64,000 bases of DNA from Algoriphagus chordae. GTDB lineage: Bacteria; Bacteroidota; Bacteroidia; Cytophagales; Cyclobacteriaceae. Below the pieces are notes generated by a model. The model was not told where the DNA came from, made no database searches, and saw only the letters and a program-made list of their open reading frames with translations. The stretch spans positions 59,456 to 123,455 of the forward strand of contig NZ_QKZT01000017.1 in assembly GCF_003254055.1 (NCBI RefSeq). Direction: 5' to 3'. A program made the translations under genes and the position numbers. This document shows positions 17,353 through 25,786 of the stretch, in pieces (within the stretch, counting starts at the first letter, position 1; each line of letters opens with the position of its first letter).

Positions 17353-17686
17353 CTTCAAGAAGTAATTGTGCTTCTTTTTTCAAAACAGGCGGATGTTTCT
17401 TGATGATCTTAATTACGATTTCATAGGAGATAGTTCCGTACTCATGAGCTATAATATTTCTAGCTCCAATTATTTCTTTAGTATTTGAAATAGAAATCTC
17501 AGGAGATGAACTTAGTATTCGCCTAGTCGCTTCGCCGATTATTTCTAAATTTCTTTCAACGGCACGAACTGTTTTTTTATCACCTAATAGAGAATCCAGA
17601 TCTATTTCTTGACCATCAAAAAAATCGTGAATTTCATCAATACAGGTGACTATGTCGAAAAGAAAACTTTTAATCTTACGATCCAT
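17345..17686 (-). CDS. hepT: HepT-like HEPN ribonuclease toxin (DUF86)
   Basis: A 113-aa all-helical HEPN protein with the catalytic R-x4-H-x-Y motif as RNIIAHEY (~76-83) and the family feature RAVERNLEIIGEAT. It should act as an RNase toxin held inactive by AMP groups added to the motif Tyr by MntA. It is downstream of mntA, which it overlaps by 11 bp. The last bases lie inside the duplicated glycosyltransferase start. Confidence 0.92.
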   Translation of the reverse strand: MDRKIKSFLFDIVTCIDEIHDFFDGQEIDLDSLLGDKKTVRAVERNLEIIGEATRRILSSSPEISISNTKEIIGARNIIAHEYGTISYEIVIKIIKKHPPVLKKEAQLLLEDQ

Positions 17687-17966
17687 AAATTAACAGTTTT
17701 GACTCTTCCAGTTCTTCTTTGAAATAAGGATTGTGAATAGCTTCACGTTCTATGAGATCGACTTCACGGTTAAAAAGATCTTCTAATGCAAATTTGAATT
17801 CGAAATAATTAGTAGCAAAATCCTCAATATTCAATTTGTCAAAATCCACATCACTCTCTTCATCAAATGAATTAGTGAGGACTGAGCCAAATGCATAAAG
17901 CTTTTCTACTTTGTGTTTTTCACAAAGAGAATAAATAGCTTCTACATTATTATGGATAAGGTTCAT
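17676..17966 (-). CDS. mntA: MntA-like nucleotidyltransferase antitoxin
   Basis: A 96-aa minimal nucleotidyltransferase. The active site is YAFGSVLTNSFDEESDVDF, with the GS and DVD residues, and a third Asp in REVDLIER. By comparison with characterised MntA/HepT pairs it should AMPylate the HepT Tyr to neutralise it. It is the first gene of the pair and lies between hepT and the leuS terminator. It is distinct in sequence from the MNT protein at 16435-16740. Confidence 0.9.
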   Translation of the reverse strand: MNLIHNNVEAIYSLCEKHKVEKLYAFGSVLTNSFDEESDVDFDKLNIEDFATNYFEFKFALEDLFNREVDLIEREAIHNPYFKEELEESKLLIYGS

Positions 17967-17998
17967 GTTCCAAATATACGCTGAATCAAGATAACACG

Positions 17999-18030
17999 AA
18001 AAAAGCTCAACCTGTCGTAGATTGAGCTTT
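17999..18030 (-). terminator. leuS terminator
   Basis: On the minus strand AAAGCTCAA (18022-18030) pairs with TTGAGCTTT (18002-18010) and is followed by a T run. A diverged copy of the same hairpin lies at 17171-17202. Confidence 0.88.
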
Positions 18031-18051
18031 GATTATCCTTTTGAGATTTCT

Positions 18052-20826
18052 TTAGACTACCAAGTTTACAATCTTACCTGGTACAACAATGATCTTCTTA
18101 GGAGCTTTTCCTTCGAGCCATTTCATGACAGTTTCATCTGCCAGAGCAGCTTCTTGTATTTGCTCTTTGGTCAGAGAAAGGTCTAAATTGATTTTAGCTC
18201 TCATTTTGCCATTGATCATCACTGGGTATTCAAAGGCACTTTCCTTCAAATGACTTTCGTCAAAAACAGGGAATGAGGATTCTGTAATTGATCCTTGGTG
18301 ACCAAGCAAACTCCAAAGTTCCTCCGCTATATGCGGTGCATATGGAGATACCAATAATGCTAACGGTTCTAAAATCGCACGTTTGTTGGTTTTCAAGGCT
18401 GTCAGCTCGTTTACACAGATCATAAAGCTGGAGACAGAGGTATTGAAGGTGTAATGCTCCATGTCCTCTTCCATCTTCTTCAAAGCCTTATGTAGTGCTT
18501 TGTATTCTTCCTTGCTTGGCTCAGCATCCGAAACCTGGAATTCGCCAGAACTGGTATGGTAGAGGTTCCAAAGCTTTCTTAAAAACTTATATACACCGTC
18601 GATTCCATTGGTGTTCCAAGGTTTGAATTGCTCCAAAGGACCTAGGAACATCTCATACAGTCTCAATGTATCTGCGCCATACCTTTCTACAATATCATCT
18701 GGATTCACAACATTATAATAACGCTTCGACATTTTCTCCACCTCCGATCCACAGATGTATTTGCCGTCCTCCAAAATGAATTCTGCGTCCGCCAAATCAG
18801 GTCTCCAAGCTTTGAATTTCTCCAGATTCAACTGATCGTTATAAACGATATTTACGTCCACATGCATCGCAAAGGAATCATACTGGTCTTTCAAGCCATG
18901 GCTTACAAACTGATTGGTGCCTTTTACTCTGTAGACAAAGTTCGATCTTCCTTGGATCATGCCTTGGTTGATCATTTTCTGGAATGGCTCATCGATGCTC
19001 ACTACTCCAAGATCATACAAGAATTTGGTCCAGAATCTAGAGTAAAGTAAGTGGCCTGTCGCATGCTCAGAACCTCCGATGTATAAATCTACAGCACCCC
19101 AGTAATCCGTTTTTGCTTTGTCCGCAAACTCGGTTTCGTTTTTCGGATCTGTGTATCTGAAGAAATACCAGCTTGATCCTGCCCAGCCTGGCATGGTACT
19201 TCTTTCTAGAGGGAATTCTCCGTCCGAAGTCTTATAGTTCCAGTCTTTTGCGCGAGCAAGTGGAGGCTCACCATCTTCAGTCGGCAGGTATTTGTCTACG
19301 GCTGGCAATACCAAAGGCAAGTCCTTTTCTTCAATCAAATAAGGTAATCCCTCTTTGAAATATACAGGTAACGGCTCACCCCAATAGCGCTGACGTGTGA
19401 AAATAGCGTCACGCATTCTATATTGGATTTTGCCTTTTCCGATGCCTTTTTCTTCCAAAAACTCAATGGCTTTTTTCATAGCATCTTTCATGTACAAATT
19501 GGAAATGAAGCCTGAATTGATGATCAAACCGCCTTTTCCAGGGAAAGAACCTTCTTCCATTGAGCCTTCGATCACCTGTCTGATCTCCAGATCGAAGTGC
19601 TTTGCGAAGTTGTAATCTCGCTCATCATGAGCAGGTACTGCCATCACTGCGCCAGTACCGTATCCAGCCAAAACATAATCAGCCACCCAAACTTGGATTT
19701 CTTCTCCGTTGAATGGGTTGATCGCATAGGAACCAGTGAAAGCGCCAGAGATGGTTTTGACATCACTCATACGCTCGCGCTCCGAGCGGTTTTTGGCAAC
19801 TTCGATGTATGCTTCAGCTTTTGCTCGCTGATCTTCAGTGATCAAAGCTGCTGCTAGCTCAGACTCTGGTGCCAAAGCCAAATAAGTTACACCATATATA
19901 GTGTCCACTCGGGTGGTAAATACTTTGATGGTCTCTGTGGAGTCTTTTACTTGAAATACTACATCAGCTCCTATGGATTTACCGATCCAGTTTCGCTGCA
20001 TTTCTTTGATAGGTTCAGACCAATCCAATTTATCTAAACCTTGTAATAAGCGGTCTGCATAAGCAGTGATTCTCATCGACCACTGCATCATTTTCTTGCG
20101 CTCTACAGGATGTCCGCCACGCTCAGAGAATCCTTCTTTGACTTCGTCGTTAGAAAGAACTGTCCCCAATGCCGCGCACCAGTTGACGGTAGTTTCGGCT
20201 AGAAAAGTCAATCTATATTTAAGGACTGTTTCCTGTTTTTCTTTTTCAGAAAAGGCATTCCATTCGGCAGCGCTGAATTTCTCAGTATCTTCATCGCAAA
20301 CAGCTTTTACTGTAGAGTTCCCTTCTTTCTCAAATCGCTCAATCAAGGAATCAATCGAAAGCGCTTTGTCAGCATCTTGATCGTAGTAGCTGTTGAAAAG
20401 CTGCATAAAGATCCACTGCGTCCACTTGTAATAATCTGGATTGGAAGTTCTCACTTCTTTGCTCCAATCAAAAGCAAAACCAATATTCTTCAGTTGCTCA
20501 GTGTAACGCCTGATGTTTTGCTCCGTAGTGATCGCTGGATGCTGCCCCGTTTGGATAGCGTACTGCTCAGCAGGAAGACCAAAACTGTCGTAGCCCATCG
20601 GGTGCAGCACGTTGAAGCCTTTTAGCTTTTTGAATCTAGAAACAATATCTGAGGCGATATATCCCAGCGGGTGGCCGACATGAAGTCCCGCTCCGGATGG
20701 ATAAGGGAACATGTCAAGGGAATAAAATTTTGGTTTGTCAGGATTTACCTTGGCAAGGAAAGTTTGATTCTTCTCCCAGTAAGCCTGCCATTTTTTCTCA
20801 ATTTCCTTAAAAGTATATTCCGCCAT
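18052..20826 (-). CDS. leuS: Leucyl-tRNA synthetase
   Basis: A full-length 924-aa class I synthetase that attaches leucine to tRNA-Leu. The HIGH-like motif is HVGH (residues 49-52) and the KMSKR loop is at ~698. The large CP1 editing insert lies between them (TTRVDTIYG and GTGAVMAVPAHDERD). The zinc-type insert and the C-terminal anticodon-binding domain are present, and the protein ends in VPGKIVNLVV. The 3' end of this gene was the source of the diverged copy at 17171-17282. Confidence 0.99.
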   Translation of the reverse strand: MAEYTFKEIEKKWQAYWEKNQTFLAKVNPDKPKFYSLDMFPYPSGAGLHVGHPLGYIASDIVSRFKKLKGFNVLHPMGYDSFGLPAEQYAIQTGQHPAITTEQNIRRYTEQLKNIGFAFDWSKEVRTSNPDYYKWTQWIFMQLFNSYYDQDADKALSIDSLIERFEKEGNSTVKAVCDEDTEKFSAAEWNAFSEKEKQETVLKYRLTFLAETTVNWCAALGTVLSNDEVKEGFSERGGHPVERKKMMQWSMRITAYADRLLQGLDKLDWSEPIKEMQRNWIGKSIGADVVFQVKDSTETIKVFTTRVDTIYGVTYLALAPESELAAALITEDQRAKAEAYIEVAKNRSERERMSDVKTISGAFTGSYAINPFNGEEIQVWVADYVLAGYGTGAVMAVPAHDERDYNFAKHFDLEIRQVIEGSMEEGSFPGKGGLIINSGFISNLYMKDAMKKAIEFLEEKGIGKGKIQYRMRDAIFTRQRYWGEPLPVYFKEGLPYLIEEKDLPLVLPAVDKYLPTEDGEPPLARAKDWNYKTSDGEFPLERSTMPGWAGSSWYFFRYTDPKNETEFADKAKTDYWGAVDLYIGGSEHATGHLLYSRFWTKFLYDLGVVSIDEPFQKMINQGMIQGRSNFVYRVKGTNQFVSHGLKDQYDSFAMHVDVNIVYNDQLNLEKFKAWRPDLADAEFILEDGKYICGSEVEKMSKRYYNVVNPDDIVERYGADTLRLYEMFLGPLEQFKPWNTNGIDGVYKFLRKLWNLYHTSSGEFQVSDAEPSKEEYKALHKALKKMEEDMEHYTFNTSVSSFMICVNELTALKTNKRAILEPLALLVSPYAPHIAEELWSLLGHQGSITESSFPVFDESHLKESAFEYPVMINGKMRAKINLDLSLTKEQIQEAALADETVMKWLEGKAPKKIIVVPGKIVNLVV

Positions 20827-20998
20827 GATTGAATTATTTCTTATTTTTTAGCTAATAGCCTGCAAAAATAGGAAAAATGATGGGCTTTAGAATGCAAATT
20901 CATAATTGCTAAGCAGATCATAATTATTATTCAAGCCAAGTTTCAGTAAATCCTTTCCTAGATTTTGTTATTTTCATGCTTAACTAACCACTAAACTT

Positions 20999-22603
20999 AT
21001 GATTCTGAATTTTTCAAAAAGAGGTCTGGGCATTTTGATGATGTCATTTCTACTTTCCAATTTTTCTTTTGCACAGAAGAAAATGTCCCAAAAGCAAATA
21101 GATGCGCTCAAGCAGGAGGTAGCTCAGTTGGTCGAAGGAGAGGCTAAAATGAGTCAAGTAATGGTCGATAAGATATTTAGCTTTGCAGAGCTGGGATTTC
21201 AAGAAGTGGAATCTTCCAAGTACCTCACTGGGATTTTGGAGGAAAATGGTTTTGAAATCGAAATGGGTATTTCAGGGATTCCCACTGCCTGGATTGCAAC
21301 ATGGAAAAATGGGGAGGGACCCACTATCGCCCTAGGCTCTGATTTGGATGATATCCCAAAAGCCTCTCAGTATCCTGGAGTAGCTTATCACAAACCGATA
21401 GTGGAGGGAGCACCAGGTCATGGGGAAGGGCATAATGCTGGGATTCCGCTAAATATTACGGCGGCTCTGGCAGTGAAGAAAATCATGGAGCGAGAGAATA
21501 TTGGAGGGACGCTGATTCTTTGGCCAGGGATAGCCGAGGAGTTGGTAGCAGCAAAAGCTTGGTACACGCGAGATGGGCTATTTGACGAGGTGGACATCTG
21601 TATTTTTACTCATGTAGCAAATAACTTAGCTGTGAGCTATGGGCAGGCCTCTGGTACTGGATTGATCTCAGTGGAATACACCTTTTCGGGAGAAGCGGCT
21701 CATGCGGCTGGAGCTCCTTGGAGAGGGAAAAGTGCCTTGGATGCAGCAGAATTGATGAATGTGGGATGGAATTATAGACGAGAGCATTTAGATCCTTTGA
21801 AGCGCTCACATTCGATTTTCACGGATGGGGGAGATCAGCCAAATGTAGTTCCTTCGAAAGCTTCAATCTGGTATTACTTCCGTGATGTGAAATACGAGGG
21901 AATCATGGAGATGTACGATATGGCAAATAAAATGGCAGAGGGAGCGGCTCTGATGACGGATACTGAAGTGACTTCGAAAATTTTGGGTACTGCTTGGCCT
22001 CGGCATTTCAATAAGACTATTGCAGAGAAAATGTATGCTAATATCTTGAAAGTGGGTTTGCCGACATGGTCAGATGCAGATCAGGACTTAGCGAAGGCCG
22101 TTCAGCAGGAAGTAGGGTCTGAAAAAGTTGACGGTTTGCCTACCAAATTGGATACGCTTGGACTTCCTGTGACTGAGCCTAGATCTGGCGGTTCGGATGA
22201 TATTGGAGATGTTTCTTGGGTAGTTCCTACGGTGACCTTGAGGTTCCCATCCAATATCCCAGGGCTTCCAGGGCATCACTGGGCAAATGCCATAGCGATG
22301 GCGACTCCGATCGCGCATAAGGGAGTGACTGCTGGCGCAAAAGCAGAAGCGATGACAATTTTAGATTTTCTACTTCAGCCGGACTTGGTGGATGAGGCCT
22401 GGGATTATTTCAATAATGTGCAAAGCAAGGAGACTCAGTATAAGCCTATGCTGGGAGCAGAGGATGAAGCTCCTATATATTTGAATAAAAAGACACAGGA
22501 TCAATTCCGACCTCAGCTGGAAAAATTTTACTACGATGAGACTAAGTTTGATACCTATCTGGAGCAGCTAGGGGTGAAGTATCCTACGATTAGAAAGGAT
22601 TGA
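20999..22603 (+). CDS. Secreted M20-family amidohydrolase (AbgB-like)
   Basis: A 534-aa protein with a signal peptide (cleavage after SNFSFA). M20 features are the metal site regions ALGSDLDDIP and GHGEGHNAG, the catalytic acid pair in GIAEE, and HVANNLAVSYG. The dimerisation (lid) domain includes SGEAAHAAGAPW. It most resembles aminobenzoyl-glutamate utilisation protein B and other amide-bond hydrolases; the substrate is unknown. It is extracytoplasmic. It stands divergent from leuS. Confidence 0.88.
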   Translation: MILNFSKRGLGILMMSFLLSNFSFAQKKMSQKQIDALKQEVAQLVEGEAKMSQVMVDKIFSFAELGFQEVESSKYLTGILEENGFEIEMGISGIPTAWIATWKNGEGPTIALGSDLDDIPKASQYPGVAYHKPIVEGAPGHGEGHNAGIPLNITAALAVKKIMERENIGGTLILWPGIAEELVAAKAWYTRDGLFDEVDICIFTHVANNLAVSYGQASGTGLISVEYTFSGEAAHAAGAPWRGKSALDAAELMNVGWNYRREHLDPLKRSHSIFTDGGDQPNVVPSKASIWYYFRDVKYEGIMEMYDMANKMAEGAALMTDTEVTSKILGTAWPRHFNKTIAEKMYANILKVGLPTWSDADQDLAKAVQQEVGSEKVDGLPTKLDTLGLPVTEPRSGGSDDIGDVSWVVPTVTLRFPSNIPGLPGHHWANAIAMATPIAHKGVTAGAKAEAMTILDFLLQPDLVDEAWDYFNNVQSKETQYKPMLGAEDEAPIYLNKKTQDQFRPQLEKFYYDETKFDTYLEQLGVKYPTIRKD

Positions 22604-22685
22604 TGATTTCAATATTGTAAGATTGAAAAATTGAGACAGCAAATCTTCCAATTTTCCAATCCTACAATTTTCCAATTCAAACCCT

Positions 22686-22693
22686 TACCTTTG
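22686..22693 (+). promoter_or_regulatory. Bacteroidetes -7 box for queE (TACCTTTG)
   Basis: An exact match to TAnnTTTG, 50 bp upstream of the queE ATG. The -33 element is weak (an AT-rich TTTTCC stretch). The following GCGCC resembles the start of the rRNA leader transcripts in this window. Confidence 0.55.
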
Positions 22694-22742
22694 CGCCATC
22701 ATTCACCCAGCGGTTCAATTGCCCGCTTTATCAAAAATTCAG

Positions 22743-23375
22743 ATGAATATGGATACGAAGGAGTTAGTAGCGAAGGGATTGGAGCTTCCGTTGATGGAAG
22801 CTTTTTACACAATACAAGGAGAAGGGAGATTTACAGGACATCCTGCTTATTTTATCCGGCTAGGTGGCTGTGATGTGGGTTGTGTCTGGTGTGATGTCAA
22901 GGAATCTTGGGAGGCTGGCAAGTGGCCAGTTCTTCCGATAGAGCAGCTAGTGGAGGACGCCCTAGCTTATCCGGGCAGATTGGTTGTGATCACAGGTGGC
23001 GAACCTTTGATGTATGATTTGGGGCCTTTGACGGCACTTTTGAAAGCAAAAGGATTCACGACTAATATCGAAACTTCAGGAGCTCATCCCTATTCAGGTG
23101 ACTTTGATTGGGTATGTTTTTCTCCCAAGAAATTCAAGAAACCGCATCCCTCTATATATAAGGAGGCGGACGAACTGAAAGTAGTTGTATTTCACCAGAG
23201 TGATTTTGCCTTCGCAGAAGAGCATGCTGCCTTGGTAGATTCTAGTTGCGAACTACGTCTCCAGCCCGAGTGGAGCAAGGCGGAGAAGTTCACACCAGTG
23301 ATCATTGATTTTGCAAAAAATCACCCAAAATGGAAAATTTCGCTTCAAACTCATAAATTTATGGACATACCTTAA
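22743..23375 (+). CDS. queE: 7-carboxy-7-deazaguanine synthase
   Basis: A 210-aa radical-SAM enzyme of the queuosine (7-deazaguanine) pathway, converting 6-carboxytetrahydropterin to CDG. The cluster-binding cysteines are in GGCDVGCVWCD (C-x3-C-x2-C). The substrate-binding start EAFYTIQGEGRFTGHPA and the GGEP motif (VITGGEPLM) are present. ATG 22743 (or 22749) is preferred to the TTG at 22719 because the promoter and family start agree. Its pathway partner queD is at 48149. The OmpA-family gene begins 4 bp after its stop. Confidence 0.95.
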   Translation: MNMDTKELVAKGLELPLMEAFYTIQGEGRFTGHPAYFIRLGGCDVGCVWCDVKESWEAGKWPVLPIEQLVEDALAYPGRLVVITGGEPLMYDLGPLTALLKAKGFTTNIETSGAHPYSGDFDWVCFSPKKFKKPHPSIYKEADELKVVVFHQSDFAFAEEHAALVDSSCELRLQPEWSKAEKFTPVIIDFAKNHPKWKISLQTHKFMDIP

Positions 23376-23379
23376 GTCC

Positions 23380-25302
23380 ATGCGCCCTGTATTAGTAGGA
23401 ATTCTTCTTCTTTTCACCATTTCTTTTGCCAATGCGCAGAGCTATTCTGTCATTGATGGCAAGGCAATTAAAATGTATCAGGAAGGAGAAGAGCTGACAC
23501 TCTCTCGGCAATATGATGCGGCAATTGCAAAATATCAGGAGGCAATTAAGCGAGAAGGGTCATTTTTGGAAGCCTACATCAAACTAGCCCAGCTTCAAAT
23601 CACTCAAGGTAAATTGGAAGATGCTGAAAAAACGGCTATTGCTGGTAAGTCAAGACTGGGAGGAAAGAATTCGACTAAGCAACACCGTGCAGATATTGGG
23701 TGGGTATTTATTAATCTATATTTAAAGGAAGGGAAGTTTCAAGAGGCCTTTGATGAATTTGCAGCCACCGAACCTTTGTTTGACACCTCCTTTAGGCAAT
23801 CTCGCTATTATCAGGAGATGAAGGATCAGATGGAGTTTTTGGATACTCAATTGGGGAACTTCAAGCCTATTGAGAAGGAAAAATTACCAGAACCGCTCAA
23901 TGAGTTCCAGCTTCAGTATTTCCCTGTATTGACTGCAGATGGGGAGCAGATACTTTTTACCAAGCGAGATGGTACTGGCAATAATGACAAGGAAGATATC
24001 TTCATGGCATTTGTGTCTCCTGAAGGAAACTGGTCCAAGCCTCAGAGCATCGCCCAGACGATAAATTCCCCTTATAATGAAGGTACCTGCTCCGTCACCG
24101 CTGATGGCAATATTTTGATTTATACCTCTTGTGATGCGCCAGATTCAGAGGGTAGTTGTGACTTATATATTGCCTATAAAGTAAATGGGATGTGGCAGCG
24201 TCCACGTAATATGGGGAAAAATGTTAATTCAAGGTCCTGGGATTCCCAACCCTCACTTTCTGCTGATGGGAGAATATTATTCTTTTCTTCCAATAGGAAA
24301 GGAGGTTTTGGAGGAAATGATATATGGTACAGTATCATGCAAAATGATGCTACATGGTCGGAGGCAAAAAACCTAGGAGATATAGTGAATACGCCTAAAG
24401 ATGAGATTTCACCCTTTATGTTTTTCAATAATGAAATCCTGTTTTTCTCCTCCAATGGCCATCCAGGTTTTGGGGGGATGGATATCCAATTATCCAAAGT
24501 GGTGGATGGTGAATTTACGAAACCTGAAAATCTTGGCTTTCCTATAAATGATCAATTGGATCAAGTAGCATTATTTATAACTGCTCAAAAAGACTATGCT
24601 TATTTTACAGAATTGACTACTTCTGAAAAAGAAAATGATCGCTCCTTATTATATAGATTTAAATTTCCGAATGAAATATCATTAGGTGAAAACTTAACTG
24701 TAACAGAAGGTAAAGTACTCAATTCCAAAACGGGGGAGCCTATAGATGCTACCTTATCGCTGGTGTCATTGACCAATGATAGCACGCTTTACAAGTTCAA
24801 AGCAGATGGGAAAACCGGTGAGTTCACTATGTTGTATCCAGACCAGGCTATCTCAGGTTTATACGTGGAGAAAAAAGGTTTTCTTCCCAAGATCTACAAT
24901 GTGGAAAGAGATAAAATCAAGAACGTTAAGGATTTGAAGGTGGAATTGGTTCCAGTCGCTGCAGGTGAAGAATTTGTTTTTGAAAATGTGTTTTTTGAAT
25001 TTGATCAATATGACTTGAAATCCGAGTCGATTTCGTCGCTCAGGAGGCTAGTAAAATTTTTGAATGAAAACCCAAATGTTAACATTTTGGTCACAGGCCA
25101 TACGGATAATGTGGGGGGAGCAAGTTATAATCAGAATCTGAGTTTGCAGCGGGCAAAAAGCGTCCAGGAATATCTGATGAGCAATGGCTTTCATGAGGGC
25201 AGAGTGATGGTGGAAGGCAAGGGGGATAATGAGCCTATGGTCCCCAACAGTAATGCTCAAAATCAAGCCTTAAACCGAAGGATAACTATAAAGGTTTTAT
25301 AG
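23380..25302 (+). CDS. OmpA-family protein with TPR and PD40 repeats
   Basis: A 640-aa envelope protein. The signal peptide ends at SFANAQ. TPR-like helices follow (~20-150), then PD40/WD40-like beta-propeller repeats (GTCSVTADGNILIYTS, SQPSLSADGRILFFSSNRKGGFGGNDIW; ~160-430). A carboxypeptidase-regulatory-like domain comes next (~440-520), and the C-terminal OmpA domain binds peptidoglycan (FEFDQYDL, VTGHTDNVGG, LSLQRAKSVQEYL). This architecture is common beside T9SS and gliding genes in the phylum (PorE-like). ATG 23380 is chosen to place the signal peptide first. Confidence 0.9.
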   Translation: MRPVLVGILLLFTISFANAQSYSVIDGKAIKMYQEGEELTLSRQYDAAIAKYQEAIKREGSFLEAYIKLAQLQITQGKLEDAEKTAIAGKSRLGGKNSTKQHRADIGWVFINLYLKEGKFQEAFDEFAATEPLFDTSFRQSRYYQEMKDQMEFLDTQLGNFKPIEKEKLPEPLNEFQLQYFPVLTADGEQILFTKRDGTGNNDKEDIFMAFVSPEGNWSKPQSIAQTINSPYNEGTCSVTADGNILIYTSCDAPDSEGSCDLYIAYKVNGMWQRPRNMGKNVNSRSWDSQPSLSADGRILFFSSNRKGGFGGNDIWYSIMQNDATWSEAKNLGDIVNTPKDEISPFMFFNNEILFFSSNGHPGFGGMDIQLSKVVDGEFTKPENLGFPINDQLDQVALFITAQKDYAYFTELTTSEKENDRSLLYRFKFPNEISLGENLTVTEGKVLNSKTGEPIDATLSLVSLTNDSTLYKFKADGKTGEFTMLYPDQAISGLYVEKKGFLPKIYNVERDKIKNVKDLKVELVPVAAGEEFVFENVFFEFDQYDLKSESISSLRRLVKFLNENPNVNILVTGHTDNVGGASYNQNLSLQRAKSVQEYLMSNGFHEGRVMVEGKGDNEPMVPNSNAQNQALNRRITIKVL

Positions 25303-25786
25303 AAAGTAATAATTGCTATCTCATTATTAATAAGTTTTCATCAAACAACAACTACTAATAACGTCTTTTTTTTATTCAATTAGTTTTAGCTGTTCTTCTT
25401 TTTTTCCAATTCAGATTTTAATTCTCTTGAAGGTCCATTATTTGCAATAATAGCATTAGTTTTTTGCCATTGAATAATTTAAATTTTGTTAATAAGGCAT
25501 ATTTAGAAATTTAAGTTTTTGTTCGAGCCTTTCAGCTCACATTAACCCCATATAAGCCTTTTTAAGAAAAAATTAACTTTTGTTAACATTGGATTAACAA
25601 AATAAAAGGTTTGAAAATCGGGATGATTTTAGAAGGCTCCCAATTTTAATTTTGTAAATGTGTAGATAGATAGATTTTTGTTCACCTATGGTCTAGCTCT
25701 GATAGGTAAATTTATAACCCGCTGTTTTGCGATATTGAATCAATAAGAATATCATTGGGCATAATATAAACCAAATCATATTACTT
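25303..25786 (+). promoter_or_regulatory. 484-bp leader of the SusC operon with TAATTTTG promoter
   Basis: No gene is seen. It is AT-rich, with clustered GTTAAC/TTAACA motifs at 25569-25600. An exact TAnnTTTG box (TAATTTTG) is at 25647-25654, ~130 bp before the SusC ATG, leaving room for a long 5' UTR. The -33 element is weak. Confidence 0.45.

Noticed and set aside
22631..22873. An 80-aa + strand ORF before queE
   Set aside because: It overlaps queE out of frame and contains the promoter; no family features.
25303..25786. Riboswitch in the SusC leader
   Set aside because: The leader is long and AT-rich, but I could not identify a conserved riboswitch core.
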